Shown: positions 34,321 through 46,010, counted from the first letter of the stretch. The stretch: 64,000 nucleotides of DNA from Heligmosomoides polygyrus polygyrus (GCA_947396885.1 OX377203.1:1426001-1490000), one strand, 5' to 3'. Numbers and translations are program-made. The notes: generated by a model not told the origin, from the letters alone.

Positions 34321-34497
34321 AGTATAGACCTGAATGGTAGGTCCCAGCTGCTCAGTTATGGTCTTATAACTGGAGAAACAGCGGCGAGTTTGGCACGCCT
34401 TGGAACGTCACTCTTTGACATTCGTGGGAACCCTGGAGATGTGGGGAAATATGCCTTTCACCGAACGAGTTGCCGGATCGAAGGCTTCGAAGTTCTT

Positions 34498-34538
34498 TCA
34501 GGCCTTTAAAAAAGACGACTTGTGTCGAAATGTTAGGC
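34498..34538 (+). ncRNA. Hammerhead-like motif H9 (diverged, duplicated at 44546-44588)
   Basis: TTCAGGCCT, an A-rich segment replacing CTGAAGA, stem II GAC...GTC, GAAATGTTAGGC. Stem I (GCCT/AGGC) and GAAA survive, the first core box does not. The duplicate in unit D has lost GAAA (CAAA). Sits about 200 bp past a PLE tail. Confidence 0.28.
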
Positions 34539-35040
34539 AGCAATAAAAGTTGTACCACCATAACAAAACTGCCTGGCGCAGAAGAATCAAATCTATTGCT
34601 AGACTCCTTATTTCATTGTGGTGCTCGCTGACTCCAGTTATAAGACCATCACTGAGCAGCTGGGACCAAGTGGTACATTGGTGTCGCCAAATGTCCCTGT
34701 TTTTGGAAAAAAGACCGAGGTAGGGAGTTTTTTTCAGATCTGCGAATTCCCGTCTTCTGAAGTACTTCTGTATATTATAGTCATTGACCAATTCATGTAT
34801 TACTATAGTATTACGACATTCGTTGACCTCTGTGGATTCTCACCTTCAGACTCCTCAGGTCAGGGGCCGCGGTACGGCTTCTGGGTCACCTACCAGTCAT
34901 TTGCTCTGTGCTCCAACGAGTCCTTCTCTGCACTTCTAGGAGAGCCTTGATCGTATAGTTCTTTTCTGGACCATACGGTCCTTGAATTTGTTTTCTCAAT
35001 GATAAATAGTGCTCCTGGTGGGATAATTTCACACGATTCT

Positions 35041-35088
35041 GGCTCTCCAAGCCTTGTCGAAGACGATAAGGCCGAAACGTCAGCCGAA
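35041..35088 (+). ncRNA. Hammerhead-like motif H7 (diverged)
   Basis: CGAAGA precedes a stem-like segment and then GAAACGTCAGCC with an intact GAAA and a GUC triplet. The U of CUGANGA is missing. It lies downstream of the PLE relic at 34.0-34.3 kb. Confidence 0.35.
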
Positions 35089-35489
35089 TAAAACTGTGCT
35101 ATCTTGGCTAGCTGACGCGTTCGAAGTAACAACGAGATTACAAAATTTTCCCCCGAAAAGACAGTGGGAAGTACTACCTCATTATATCTTGCACACAACT
35201 GTGATGCCGTAGAAGATTGTTTTCCATAGATTCGGTGCTTTCATTTTCTTATTTTTACTTACATTTAACAAAGTATTTTACAGCACTTCAGTCGTCTATC
35301 CGGTCATCCTACATACTGTCTCTATTCTACACCTACAATATGAATGTTTTAATATCTCCATATATACACGGTAAACAACACCGTTTCCGACGTCATGGAC
35401 AGTCTAGAAAAGCATTTATTTATAAGCATAAATAAATAAATAAATCACGCTTATACAACTTCAAGCTTGCGCATTCCATATATGACTCT

Positions 35490-36180
35490 AAAGGGGCGCA
35501 AAAATTACTCGCACAAAGATATCACAGTGTAGCTTCAACACAAATGTGGATTTCATGACGAAACTTAACACATAGCTTTTTTATTTCCTTATTAATAAAA
35601 ACATATCAAAGTCATCAGAAGTGGGCTCCCTTCGTACGAACACAAGTCCTCAGACGAGTAACGAACGCATCACACGTGGCACGGAGGTGGTCGTCGCTCA
35701 TTTCGTTCCATGCTTCAGTCAGGGAAGCTTTCAAAGAAGCCAAGTTTGCGTGTCGAGTAGAGCAAACTTTGCTCTTAGTAACTGACTAGACAGAGAAATC
35801 AAGAGCATTCGAAACCGGTGAATTCGAAAGCCAGTCTTCGTGCGCAATAAAATTCAGGGGCTCACGTTTGCACCACTGCTGCGTTGTCCTCGCCTTGTAT
35901 ACAGGTGCAGAGTCCTGCTGGAAGCACCATCTGTCATTGCCGAAGTGTGCATCGGCCCAGGGCCTCAACACGTCCTCTAAAATCGTGTTCTAGTACTCGA
36001 CCTAGTTAATTTTGACGCCGGATTCGACAAAAACTATTGGAGACTTGGCGTTTGGAGTAATCTACCCCAAACCACAATTGAAGCCGGATGTGCCATTCTA
36101 CTGCCCAGTTTCCCGACGCGGATAGCAGTCCAACATTCTATGAGAGAATGCGATCGTTTTCAAGATTCACCGTGGGTTCC
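35490..36180 (-). mobile_element. Tc1/mariner relic, same family as 32.3-33.4 kb
   Basis: Minus strand: PIVFVESGVKIN, LRPWADAHFGNDRWCFQQDS, APVYKARTTQQWC and NALDFSV, then RATCDAFVTRLRTCVRTKG. The 3' end retains GGGGCGCAAAAATTACTCGC, like the inverted repeat of the intact relative. The 5' half is missing where the RTE LINE fragment begins. Confidence 0.75.
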
Positions 36181-36196
36181 AGGATGAAGACTTTCT

Positions 36197-36611
36197 CGCT
36201 GGGCCCTGGGTAGAGCACAGGAGCGGCAACTGCACGCCACGGAAATGAGGATGCTCAGATGGGCATGTGGATGGACCCGTCAAGACAGAGTGCGAAATGA
36301 GGATGTTAGGACAGTGATGAAGACAGCTCCGATCCAGCTGAAGATGAGGGAGCAGCGCCTTAGGTGGTACGGACACATCCTCAGAAGACAAGAGGACCAT
36401 CCCACGAAGTTGGGCCTGAATTTTGAGGCACCCGGAAAACGTCCGAGAGGAGCCCCAAGGAAAGGTGGAGGGACGTCATCAAGAGACATCTTGCCAAAAT
36501 CGGCGCTGCGCCAGATGACGCCCTTGATAAAATGGGGTGGCGACGGATCACAAAAGCAGCGGACCCTGCGACTGCGCGGGACTAAACGCTCAGGAGAAGA
36601 AGAAGAAGAAT
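36197..36611 (+). mobile_element. 5'-truncated copy of the same RTE-like LINE
   Basis: The C-terminal end of the same polyprotein is readable (RMLRWACGWTRQDRVRNEDV, then RQEDHPTKLGLNFEAPGKRP), with a frameshift near 36465, and it ends in a GAA repeat tail. This is a typical dead 5'-truncated LINE copy. Its 5' side abuts a mariner relic. Confidence 0.85.
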
Positions 36612-37058
36612 TTAGGTTTTACGAGTTACGGCGAGTTTTATTTTTTACGGTTTACAATTTGGACATTCTGGGTTGTAAATCGTAAAATTTCGTAAATCTG
36701 ATTTTTGACGCGTAGTCAACGTTGAAGGCGTCGATATGACGATGCACCCGTGGTTACAAAGATGTGCCCACTTCAAGTCTCCCCTCACACCGCATTGCCA
36801 CTTTTAGAATACAAACCGACCAACAATTTACCAACCACATTGCTGATTTTTGCGGTCTGACGTCAGATAGTGATAGAGGGAGAGTTGATGAAGAGGTGAC
36901 GGAAAGGAGAGAGTCTCACTCTCCCAGTCTTCTCGGCTGCAATCATAAGGTTAGAGTTGTGCCGCTTCCGTTTTGTCTCGTTCCATCTCTATCTTCTTAG
37001 ACCTCTGTGACTTGAAGGTAGTCTTTAGGCAAATAACCTCCCTAAGTTCCCTTGTTTT

Positions 37059-37101
37059 TCCAGGCTCAGACGAAGGCGGTTGCGCTGAAACCTTAGGCGG
37101 A
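37059..37101 (+). ncRNA. Hammerhead-like motif H8 (diverged)
   Basis: TTCCAGGCT, then CAGACGA in place of CUGANGA, a GGCG-based stem II, GAAA intact, then CCTTAGGC. One core base deviates; no PLE coding sequence is readable nearby. Confidence 0.33.
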
Positions 37102-37288
37102 TAAGGATATAATATCAATCTTGATCTCGAGCTCAAAGCAATTCTACGACTCCAGCTTAACATTATGTCAAGATTCAGCGACGATCAAACATGGAATATT
37201 CATGGAATAAACATGGAACCACAATTCTGATAAAAAGAAAAACTGATATTAAACGATGAATAAACAACGGCCTGAAAATTCGCTTTGA

Positions 37289-37648
37289 GGCCTATGGTAT
37301 ACTCCCGTCCACCGTAGCGACGCGACATTGCACAGCGATGGACGTCGCGCAGGAGTATGTTCCGCCCTCGTCACTCGGAAGTATAACACCACTCTGCGAC
37401 GCGCGACAACTGATAACCACGACACCCACTGCGTCGTTCGCCACTGCAGCGAAGGCGCATCATTGACAGTTGCCCCGAGCCCGTCACGGGCGCGACGCGG
37501 AAGTATAACATAGGCCTATGGGCCTGTTTATACCTCGCCGCCGAGCGACCCGACGCCACGTGCTGCACAGATCGAGCGGCGCGATCGATCAATTTGGCCA
37601 TTATACATGCCGTCGCGTCTCACGGTGTCGGAAGTATAAACGGGGCAA
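37289..37648. mobile_element. Two adjacent GC-rich MITEs
   Basis: 37289-37516 begins AGGCCTATGGTATACTCCCG and ends AAGTATAACATAGGCCT; 37520-37648 begins GCCTGTTTATACCTCGCCG and ends GGAAGTATAAACGGGGC. They belong to the family with TTATACTTC-type ends. Confidence 0.55.
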
Positions 37649-38341
37649 CACGTTCACGACTAGAGCGATTTTTGCGTGTCTGAATCGAAGGACGAAGCGT
37701 GCAGCACAAATGTGACACGACATATCGTGATCCAAACTTCGTCTAAGGATGAATTTGAGATACCAAACACTAATGTTCGTCGCAACCAAACGCTAATGTT
37801 CGTCCCAACAGTTATGGCCGGTTACCCCTCACCATTCCCACCTCCCCTCCCCCACGTTGTTATCTATGGTGGTCGCATCGGGATCACCAATTTTGGCGAA
37901 CTTCGTTCGAACTTTAGGGTATTATTTGAGGTGCTGATCATGGATCTCGCATTCGCTTTTTGGAATTCGGTCAACCATGCTAAGATGCAATGGCGGCCTT
38001 AAACGAGATTCTTGAGTCTTGAACGGCTGCTCAGGCTTTGCCAGTAAAGATTGACAACTCCGGTACCGAAGCGGACCAAAAAATCATTAATGGGTATTTT
38101 CAATACAAAATCCTGCCATTAATTCGACTGATTTTTTTTGTTGAAAGTTTTGTCGAAAATTTAGGTAGAATTACCGTCTTTCCAATGTTAACCGCTACTT
38201 ATGGTGTTTCGTGTAACTTCATGTTTATGTTTTAACATGCCTTTAAAACAATACTGCAAGTATGCAAAAAAATTTATTGGACGATTTTGTACTCTTCCTA
38301 GACACTAAGCTGTAAGCAATCTTGCTTCCGCCTTTACAGTT

Positions 38342-39322
38342 TTAGCTATCTGAGTACTCTTCAACAGCATGAACCGTGCATCCCAGGTACTGGTAGTACT
38401 TGGAGAAGGGAATACGGATCAGTTGAGCATTTTGACCATCATCCGGTGATCCATAGATAAAAGTGACCGCTTTGTCGTTCTAAATAAACAGATTGGAGGA
38501 ATAACACAGTTTCTTTTTAACTTTTGGAAACCAACACTCAAAAAAGCTTCTTCCATTATGTGTGGTTTACTGAAATACAGCCAATGCTTAGGCCCTGTTC
38601 ATACTTCGCGACAGCAGCGACAAGAGCGCAGCGCGCGCAGTGTGCGCAGAGTGCGCAGCACGCGGAAGTATGAACAGGCGACAAGAGCGACAAGAGCGAC
38701 TGGAGCGACGGCGCCGGCGCTCGAATATGAACACTTTTCGGCGGCGCGCGTTCTAATCGATATGCATGTCCTGCACGGGCGGCGAGTCGCTCTTGTCGCG
38801 AAGTATGAACAGGCCCTTACCTCACTAGCTTTACTGAACATAAATTTGGTTAATCAAAATGGAAAGAGAAAAGATATGCTGAAAACAAAAAAAGACGACC
38901 CTGTCATAAGCTCGGCTATGGAATGGCACACCCTGGTCAGTCTCGACAATGGGTATGTTTCATTCTGATTTTACTTTAATGACTAGGAAAAGAGCAAACA
39001 TTGCACCTTTTGTTTGCCAGCGAAAAAGACATTAGCGAATCTGTCAAAGTCCCTGTCATTCACCATAAATCTCGCAATGATGTCGTCGTCATCCTAGAAT
39101 TGAAGAAACATTTAATAACATTAACAATGGTTCTTTTACTGCAAGGAAGAATATACTCACCAGTCGTAAACCAAGATGCTGCCTAATATCTTTGCGCAGA
39201 TCTGAATTCTTTTTCGCAGTTTCAACTTCTACGGGCCCTCTTTGACACTCATCCAGTTCAACGAACGCCATCGCGCCTATGCACAGCATAACTTGGACAG
39301 CTACACACAGAACCGCCTTCAT
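38342..39322 (-). CDS. Secreted small protein, array gene D (3 exons, 128 aa)
   Basis: Exons on the minus strand are 39322-39161 (54 codons), 39093-39007 (29 codons) and 38479-38342 (45 codons plus stop), phase-0 introns, donors GTGAGT and GTGCAA. A signal peptide (MKAVLCVAVQVMLCIGAMA) precedes FVELDECQRGPVEVE. Exon 2 begins DDDDIIARFMVNDRDFD and ends FAGKQK. Exon 3 has NDKAVTFIYGSPDDGQ and IPFSKYYQYLGC. Unlike gene C, exon 2 has no Cys (Phe in its place), leaving a conserved pair in the mature chain. A poly(A) signal lies at 38273-38278. Intron 2 (527 bp) carries a 226-bp TTA-flanked MITE. About 5 kb of 5' flank is paralogous to that of gene C. Function unknown. Confidence 0.82.
38591..38816. 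mobile_element. 226-bp TTA-flanked MITE in intron 2 of gene D
   Basis: Ends GGCCCTGTTCATACTTCGCG and complement, flanked by TTA (38588-38590, 38817-38819). Interior repeats AGAGCGACA-like units. Confidence 0.7.
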
Positions 39323-39729
39323 TCCTTAAAAGATTGTTTATTATCGTAGTATAGCATTATCGTCATATGAAATGTATTAAAGCATTTCAGAGTGGAAAAA
39401 ATGATAGCTCCATGTGACCATGTGGCACAGAACTGTCCCAAAAACAGCCCTACAGCCGTTGCTTTCATTTTTGTCATGGTGCTGAAGGAATACCCAGTGT
39501 TTTTGCCAGAAAGTACTCTTAACCTTGCACTACGCATTCCACTTTGTGGCAATAGGGGCAAAGGATAATGGTGTTTGTCAATCCCTTTTGGAAAGCGCCA
39601 CGCATTCTACTTCAACGGGATGTCGTGGAAATAGCTATAATGACTTACAGTGACCAGCCGATAAACAAGACAGTCTGATATCTCTCTCAGAGAAGTCTGG
39701 CACCGATTCACTGCCCCAGGAGGGAAGTA

Positions 39730-41248
39730 CAGTACCGTCGATAAACATCCGCCAAAACGCGGCCGGCGGCGGATTAATCTGCCGTTTCCGCCGCTTTGCC
39801 ATAACTCACTTCAAATTCGATTATATCCAATGAAGTGTATAGTGTTAAAATCAGAACAGCATGATCTACCCAATGGCACAAAAATCCTTGCAAAATTACA
39901 AAATTTTTGAGTTCGAGATGACCTAATTAAGCGAGCCTCGTAATTGTCTTGACCTGACTCATATTCGCTCCGGAGTCTCGCCTAATCATGCCTCTGGGCA
40001 GGAAGGGACCTGCCCAGCAGAGTTTTAAAATTTTCAATGGTGTCAAAAATGTATTTCACGCCTATTTTAGGGTTAGCCTCATCACGGCGATCTAATTGAT
40101 ATGAAATTTGATTAGTTTGGCTCCATGTTCATCATTCCATGCATTCTCATCTGCCAATTTTTTTCATTTTCGCTAATTATTTGCGACCACACCACTTTCG
40201 TTTCTTGACTACAAGGCGTGGATTACAATTGCAGGTTTCCGGCTTATTCTGATAAGAAGTAGGATAGTAATCAACCACTAAATTGCCCGTGCATTAAGGT
40301 TCCAGGGAGATATGTCCTGCAAAGGCTACTTCACGCGTGTAGATCTGTGTCTCCACGCGGCGGATCAGGATTCAGCACCCAACATTTTATCAAACAACAT
40401 GCAGAGATGCTGCATCCCAAAAATGATGGAGCTAGCAGCTCACGTCTGGCATGCTTCAAAAAGGCTACTTTCGTCTACTCCGATATTGACACTCAACGCC
40501 GACCTCTGTCCAGATCTCACAGAATAGTTTCTTTCATGTAGGGAAGCTATATTTGCAATTTTTTTAAAAGAATTTTTCACTTGACTTCAATCTAATTCAT
40601 TACTTGAGAATGTTCGGTACGGGAGTCCAGACTTTGCTGTACATAAATGCAGTGACCTATCCTATGTCCATTAGACATACAATAAATGAGTGGGGGGAAA
40701 GTTACTACAGGTGCAAGAAGCCTATAAATAGGAGACAGTAGTTATATCCTGTTTCACCTCTGAGTACAGGATATAATTCCTAATAAGGAATAAAGAGAGA
40801 CTCACTCCCGGAGGATCATCAGTAGGGCAGGGAGTGAGTGCAATGCTGGACATGAATGTATAGAGTTTATATACCTACGAAATTGGGTCAAACGAGGCGT
40901 ATCGTTGCCATAGGGAAGGTCAATAGACGAAGAAGGCGGGAGTAACCTAATATTGGCGGTAGATTCCTTGCTGTAATATCTATATACACATACAATCACT
41001 GCTTCCTTCCTTTCACTACTCACACTAACCCAATGCAGAAGCAGGCTTGATTTTAGAGAATCGAGGGGTGTCTTTCTGTAGCGACGTTTCTTTTTTTGGG
41101 GAGGTCATACTCTGATTTGGGTTTGGCAGAGAAGTTCCTCGTTTCATTGGATATAATCGAACTTGAAGATAGTTATAGCAAAGCGTACGAAAACGGCAGA
41201 TTAATCCGCCGCCGGCCGCGTTTTGGCGGATCTATACCGACGGTACTG
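39730..41248. mobile_element. TA-flanked element with about 110-bp inverted repeats
   Basis: Begins CAGTACCGTCG and ends CGACGGTACTG, flanked by TA. About 110 bp at each end are inverted copies (GCCGGCGGCGGATTAATCTG and complement). The paralogous locus at 30740 has the unoccupied sequence GGAGGGATGTAGGGTTTTG. 1519 bp, no transposase readable. Probably a non-autonomous Tc1/mariner-type element. It contains a segment (40740-40960) shared with 22140-22340. Confidence 0.82.
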
Positions 41249-42151
41249 TAGGGTTTTGCTTGTGTGGCAGAATTTAAATCATGACAAACGCACCATCAAA
41301 AGTCACGCTAACTTGGGAACGAGAAATGGAGTTATGTAGTAGCAGAATGAATTCCGGAACACGTCGTGGTGTATTAATACTGTAGCTCACGCCATTCAGC
41401 GAGTTCGAGGACAGGTTATGGAAAGCTAATACGTATTCAGAACAGTGTTGGAATAGGTGAGCGTTAATTACGAGCTTGTCGTCCTTCTCACTTCGCAACA
41501 TTTTATCATTGGCGCTGCCTCTCCTCTCTTTAGTCATTTGGTCTTTCAGTCTGGCAGTCAGTCGGTCAGTTCGGCTGAGTTAGCCAAATCAAGTCAGTCT
41601 TCACTAGTGGCAAGGTCGCGAGCGGCCGAGATAGAGGCACCGGGGCACGGCAGAGGCGAACAGGACCGACCCCTGCTGTTGCCGTCTTTCTTTAATAAAT
41701 CGATTTCCCTGTCTGGTTCGGGCCACAACACTAGACTCCTCCAACGAGTGAAAGACCCCGGTTTGACAATTTATGATAGGCGAGAGTTTAAAGGGTATCT
41801 GAAAACGCTCGCACAAATCGAAATGATCGCCCCCCCCCCGCCCTGTGGACAAAGTAGTTTCAACGAACTGGTGCCCTAGCCCTTGGGGAATGCACTTTAT
41901 GTTTAAGTCCTCTGTTGATGACTGGATATATCCTAATCTGAGTGGGGCATGCTATGTATTTCCTCTCCATCCGCTACCTTGAAGTGGACCAAGAACTTCA
42001 GCTGCGGCAGAATGAGGCGATGGCACTGACAGAAAATGTGTTGTCGTGTTGTGGGATGGTGGAGGTGCTGAACGCAACTGTGACCCTAACGCTGCCACCT
42101 CCTCCCCAATGGGATAGCTCCGAATTGCGCCTATCCGACGTATGTTGACTT

Positions 42152-42735
42152 TTGTGAGCCATGATCAAATCAAATTTCTTTCCTCCTGAAGTTTAAGGTT
42201 TCAATCTGAAGCTGGGTAATCCTTTCAGCGCTACTAGGACATGTTGTGCAACCCGGGAGCTTTTCTTGGTGTAACTGTTTTGCACTCGGTTCGTTGCAAA
42301 GCAGTGATGACACACAAAAGTCTTCGATCGTATGAAACTCGTTCCTTTGATTTCGCCCCAGGCACCTGCATTTTCGTAATTCTGAGGCAGAGATCCTTCT
42401 ACTCATATACACCGCTTCTGCATCTCAGACCTAGCTCGAGATAGTCTACTGGTAACATCCTTCATTGACCGGTACCCACAATCTGATTAAAGCTTCCCCG
42501 AGAATTTGCATTATTAGACGGCATCCACATCGAATCAAACTAGACAAGGATTTTTCGACCCAGTGCAAAAATTCGTTTCTATTATGGAATGTGGAGCAGC
42601 TCTATGGAATCGTTAGCATAGTGACCTTTTCCTGCACAGGAATTCTCTGCTTTTCGCCACATCGTTATGCTTGCTCATCCTTACTCCTTAAGTGTAATAC
42701 TGCTCCTTCACCATTATGCTTAATGCTCTCGCAAA
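42152..42735. repeat. Conserved flank block P, unit D
   Basis: Counterpart of 31652-32235. Directly followed by block Q, because the mariner of unit C is absent here. Confidence 0.7.
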
Positions 42736-42744
42736 GAATCGCTC

Positions 42745-43272
42745 ATACATTCTGCACTAAAGCTCATTATGCTAACATTGCTGCTGCGATACAGTCCAAA
42801 CTTTGACAGAAATAACATCAGAACGACATTAGTTTTGGAAGGAGGACAGAAGTTAGGAGCAAGGGGAATTTCTGAACATGTCATGCTGTATTAATACCAT
42901 CAGCTATGCTCTTTAACGGATCCGAGGGCTATGGAGCTGTGCTGTGTAAACAGGCGAATGTTTAGGATAGACGAACATAAATTTGCACATGGTGTACCCC
43001 GCACGTCGCCACTTTTTATAGTATTGCGAAGTGCGGTGGAAGCACTATTGTGGTCGTCTCAATGTCATCTATTTCTCTCGCTGAGTAACTCTGGTGGTGT
43101 TTCTCCCTCAAATTAAGCTTCTTATGACCCCTAAAACGAGAGCTAACAGTGCTCCACATTTGCTGCTGATAAGCTAATGGAGAATTTTGCTGTAGTTCAC
43201 CACAGGTGTTACGAGCACACTTGTGCAATGAGGAATTGCTTTATCCGCCCGATTGGGAGAGATTGAGACTGC
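42745..43272. repeat. Conserved flank block Q, unit D
   Basis: Counterpart of 33428-33955; interrupted at its end by the LTR-like insertion. Confidence 0.68.
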
Positions 43273-43703
43273 TGTAAGGAATCGTGTCCCACGCTTCCTA
43301 GTGGTAGGATAGCTTACCGTAATCCCACCTTAGTGGCACATTACTCTCCCACGCTAGATTACTGTAGCACCAACTAAGCCTCATATATCTCACGCTTCTA
43401 TCTCCCATTACTCATGCATTCCATCCATACTACCGTAACCGATGCTCGTATTTATAGGAGAGCACTGTGGACGAGGCAATCGAATGGACGTCTGACCGGC
43501 GGATGGCTGCGCGCCTCGCTACGAGCCCGAACCCGCAACCCGACTTCCGCCGTCTGTCGACTTCGTCTCCCGTCACCTCTCCACACGGCCCACTGCGCCT
43601 TCGTCGATCTGATCTATATTGCTTCTTGCCTGTACTTATGCAGATAAACATGTATTCTCGACTCTTGGCAGAAGCACTTGGAGGCAGAAGGCCTCCTATG
43701 ACT
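43273..43703. mobile_element. Solo-LTR-like insertion
   Basis: 431 bp starting TGTAAGG and ending ATGACT, flanked by CTGC (43269-43272, 43704-43707). The paralogous position near 33950 lacks it and has one CTGC. It contains a TATA-like box (TATTTATAGG near 43449) and a GC-richer second half. The end is not the usual CA, so the LTR call is tentative; the insertion itself is clear. Confidence 0.5.
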
Positions 43704-43744
43704 CTGCCCAAAAAGGTGTTGTCTACCAATGCTGAGACCAGTGC

Positions 43745-44130
43745 TTAACCCATAGAGAGCTACACATGGGAGAGAGAGGAAGGGCACTTAGTGTTCGCAC
43801 TAATGAACATCTAGCTGGGAAAGTGAAACGGTGCTGGTTAACCCCACTGGGTAAATATCGACAAGGAGCCCACGGCGAAACTGAAACGGTGCTGGTTAAC
43901 TCCACTGGGTAAATATCGACAAGGAGCCCACGGCGGAAACGACTTTGACATTAAATGCATTGCGTTGCTACGTGAAAGTGAAATAGGTGCCAGAAAGACT
44001 CTTGAGAGTTTCTGGATTTCAGAGCGCAACAGTCCAACAACGAACAAACTAAACGGTTGCAATTCAATAACCAGCGACTTCTGCCCTTCATCCTGTTGAG
44101 TAAGCTCTGAGACTGCGCACTCTACACTCA
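43745..44130 (+). pseudogene. Penelope-like GIY-YIG tail relic in unit D
   Basis: Paralogue of the 34.0-34.3 kb relic. It carries an extra internal tandem duplication of about 62 bp (43816-43877 and 43878-43939, with GGTAAATATCGACAAGGAGC twice). Confidence 0.58.
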
Positions 44131-44275
44131 TTAGTGTAGACCTGAATGGTAGGTCCCAGCTTCTCAATGATCCTACTAAATATAAGCGAGAACGGTCGTT
44201 TGTCTGTGGGTGAGTGTGTGTGTGTTTGTTTGCACAGAAGTGCTGAAGGAGTGTGTTGGGAGGAAGTATGGGGAA

Positions 44276-44301
44276 GGGGGGGGGGGGGGGGAGGGGCGGG
44301 G
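44276..44301. repeat. Poly-G run
   Basis: A long G homopolymer, prone to assembly error. Confidence 0.85.
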
Positions 44302-44340
44302 ATAGCAAAACCAGTTTTTTTTTAATCAATGAGAGAAGGC

Positions 44341-44450
44341 CTAAAGAGGAGAAAAAGACGTTTGGGGTGTTCTATTCTCCGGGTTTGAGGCGAAGCCCCA
44401 CTCAGGCGTTTGGCGGCCGGCAGGCCGTTGAACGTCTGGTGTTCTTATAG
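44341..44450. repeat. Dispersed module shared with 27596-27706
   Basis: Shared GGGTTTG, GTTTGGCGG and GAACGTCTGG tracts. In unit D it is the right part of an insert at about 44170-44450 that begins TCCTACTAAATATAAGCG. A Helitron-like non-autonomous element is possible, but ends are not diagnostic. Confidence 0.35.
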
Positions 44451-44599
44451 GTGGACATTCTTGGGAACCCAATGTAACTGGAGGTGTGGAGATGAATGCC
44501 TTTCACGGAACGAGTTGCCGAATCTAAGGTTTCGAAGTTCTTTCAGGCCTTTAAAAAAGACGACTTGTGTCAAAACGCTAGCCCACAATAAACGCTTTA

Positions 44600-45814
44600 C
44601 CACCACAACAAACCTGCGTGGCACAGAAGAATCAGATCTATTGTTAGACTCCTTATTTCATAGGGGTGCTCGCTGACTCCAGATGTTAACAAGTGACATA
44701 TTGGAGTCGGTAAATGTTCCTGTTTTTGGAAAATACTGAAATAGGGAGATTTTTCAGATCTGCGAATTACCGACTTCTGAAGTGCTTCTGTACATTATGG
44801 CCATTGAAAAGTTCATGTATTACTATAGCATTACAACATTCCTTGACCTCTGTGGATTCTGACCGCGTCCCCAAATCAGGGGCCGCGGCAGGGCTTTTGG
44901 GCCACCTACCAGTCATTTGTTCTGTGGGCGACTCCTACGAGTCTTTCAGAGCGGGCCAATCACAAGAGAGCGAGCTCGAGTAGGGTTGAAACTGCGCGGC
45001 CGCACCAGCACAGCTGGTACAGGGGTAGAGGAGCGGCGTGGTGAGAACTGGTGGTTTATGGTTCGATTCTCCTGTGGTGAAGAACTTTTGCGCTTCCTGG
45101 ACCTGTAGAGAAAAGGAGCCTGCTATGAAAATGGAACATAACTCCGTTCACAGATGCGCACAGCAGAAACGGAACACATATTTGGAATCATCGTTTGAAG
45201 CCGCTTCCAGATACGCCCCTATACGCCTCATCTCAAAGTCCCATGGTCACCTAGTATCCTTCCCCTGTCAGAACTAATCCATTGTATTCGTCTTGTCATG
45301 CTAATGAATGTCGATGGTCAGCTACCAGCTATGGAGGCCACGAGACCCTGATCGCTCTCACATTCAATCCTGACGAGTTCGCATGCGGTGAGGACAGCGC
45401 GGGACCGTCCAACTTGGTCACGCTTCTTCAGGCTGTTCCATGTTCCATTCAGGCTATTGGTGAGACTTCCACAAAGACATGGGATGATGGAGGTAGACGT
45501 TGAGACGTTAGTATTTTCGAGTTTTGACCCGGGGAAAAAAGGATGTAGTTTTATTGTCGGCGGATCGTAGGACAAGAGGCTTTCGAGATATACCCTTGTT
45601 GTTGGGCTAAAAATAAGTTCTGAATGGTTTACTTTTTCCCTTTAAGAATGCTTGGCTTTTTCAACAAAACGTATACAAACTCTTTAAGAATAATCGATGT
45701 TAGAACGAAGTAGGACGCTCTTGAACTTGAGAGTAATCCCTGTGTGTGACATTCATTCCTACATGATACCCCACCCTCTCTCTTCTGAATTTCTCAAAGA
45801 TCCTCACAAGGAAA
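44600..45814. other. Paralogous end of unit D, then unassigned sequence
   Basis: 44600-44930 matches 34560-34920. Near 45020-45080 TACAGGGGTAGAGG and GGTTCGATTCTCC resemble tRNA boxes but do not fold well. No gene. Confidence 0.4.
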
Positions 45815-46010
45815 GGCGCATGGTAGCGCAGGCGCACACCGTTTACCGTTTCTTGTCCCGATCCAAGGTCCTTGGTTCGGATTTCCAGCCCAGATCAACC
45901 GAACAACCGTCCTCGCTCTAGGATCGGTAGTACCGGACTTGTCCGGGAAGAATAATATACTGACTTGGCCATCCGCTGGCCACTGCAAGTCGTTGTGTAG
46001 GTCAAATACG
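45815..46010 (+). repeat. tRNA-derived SINE, diverged copy 2
   Basis: GGCGCATGGTAGCGCAGGCG head and GGTTCGGATTTCCAG B-box region, then a diverged body (ACCGGACTTGTCCGGGAAGA). Shortened at the 3' end. Confidence 0.6.

Noticed and set aside
45002..45080. tRNA gene
   Set aside because: Box-like motifs occur but acceptor and T stems do not pair.
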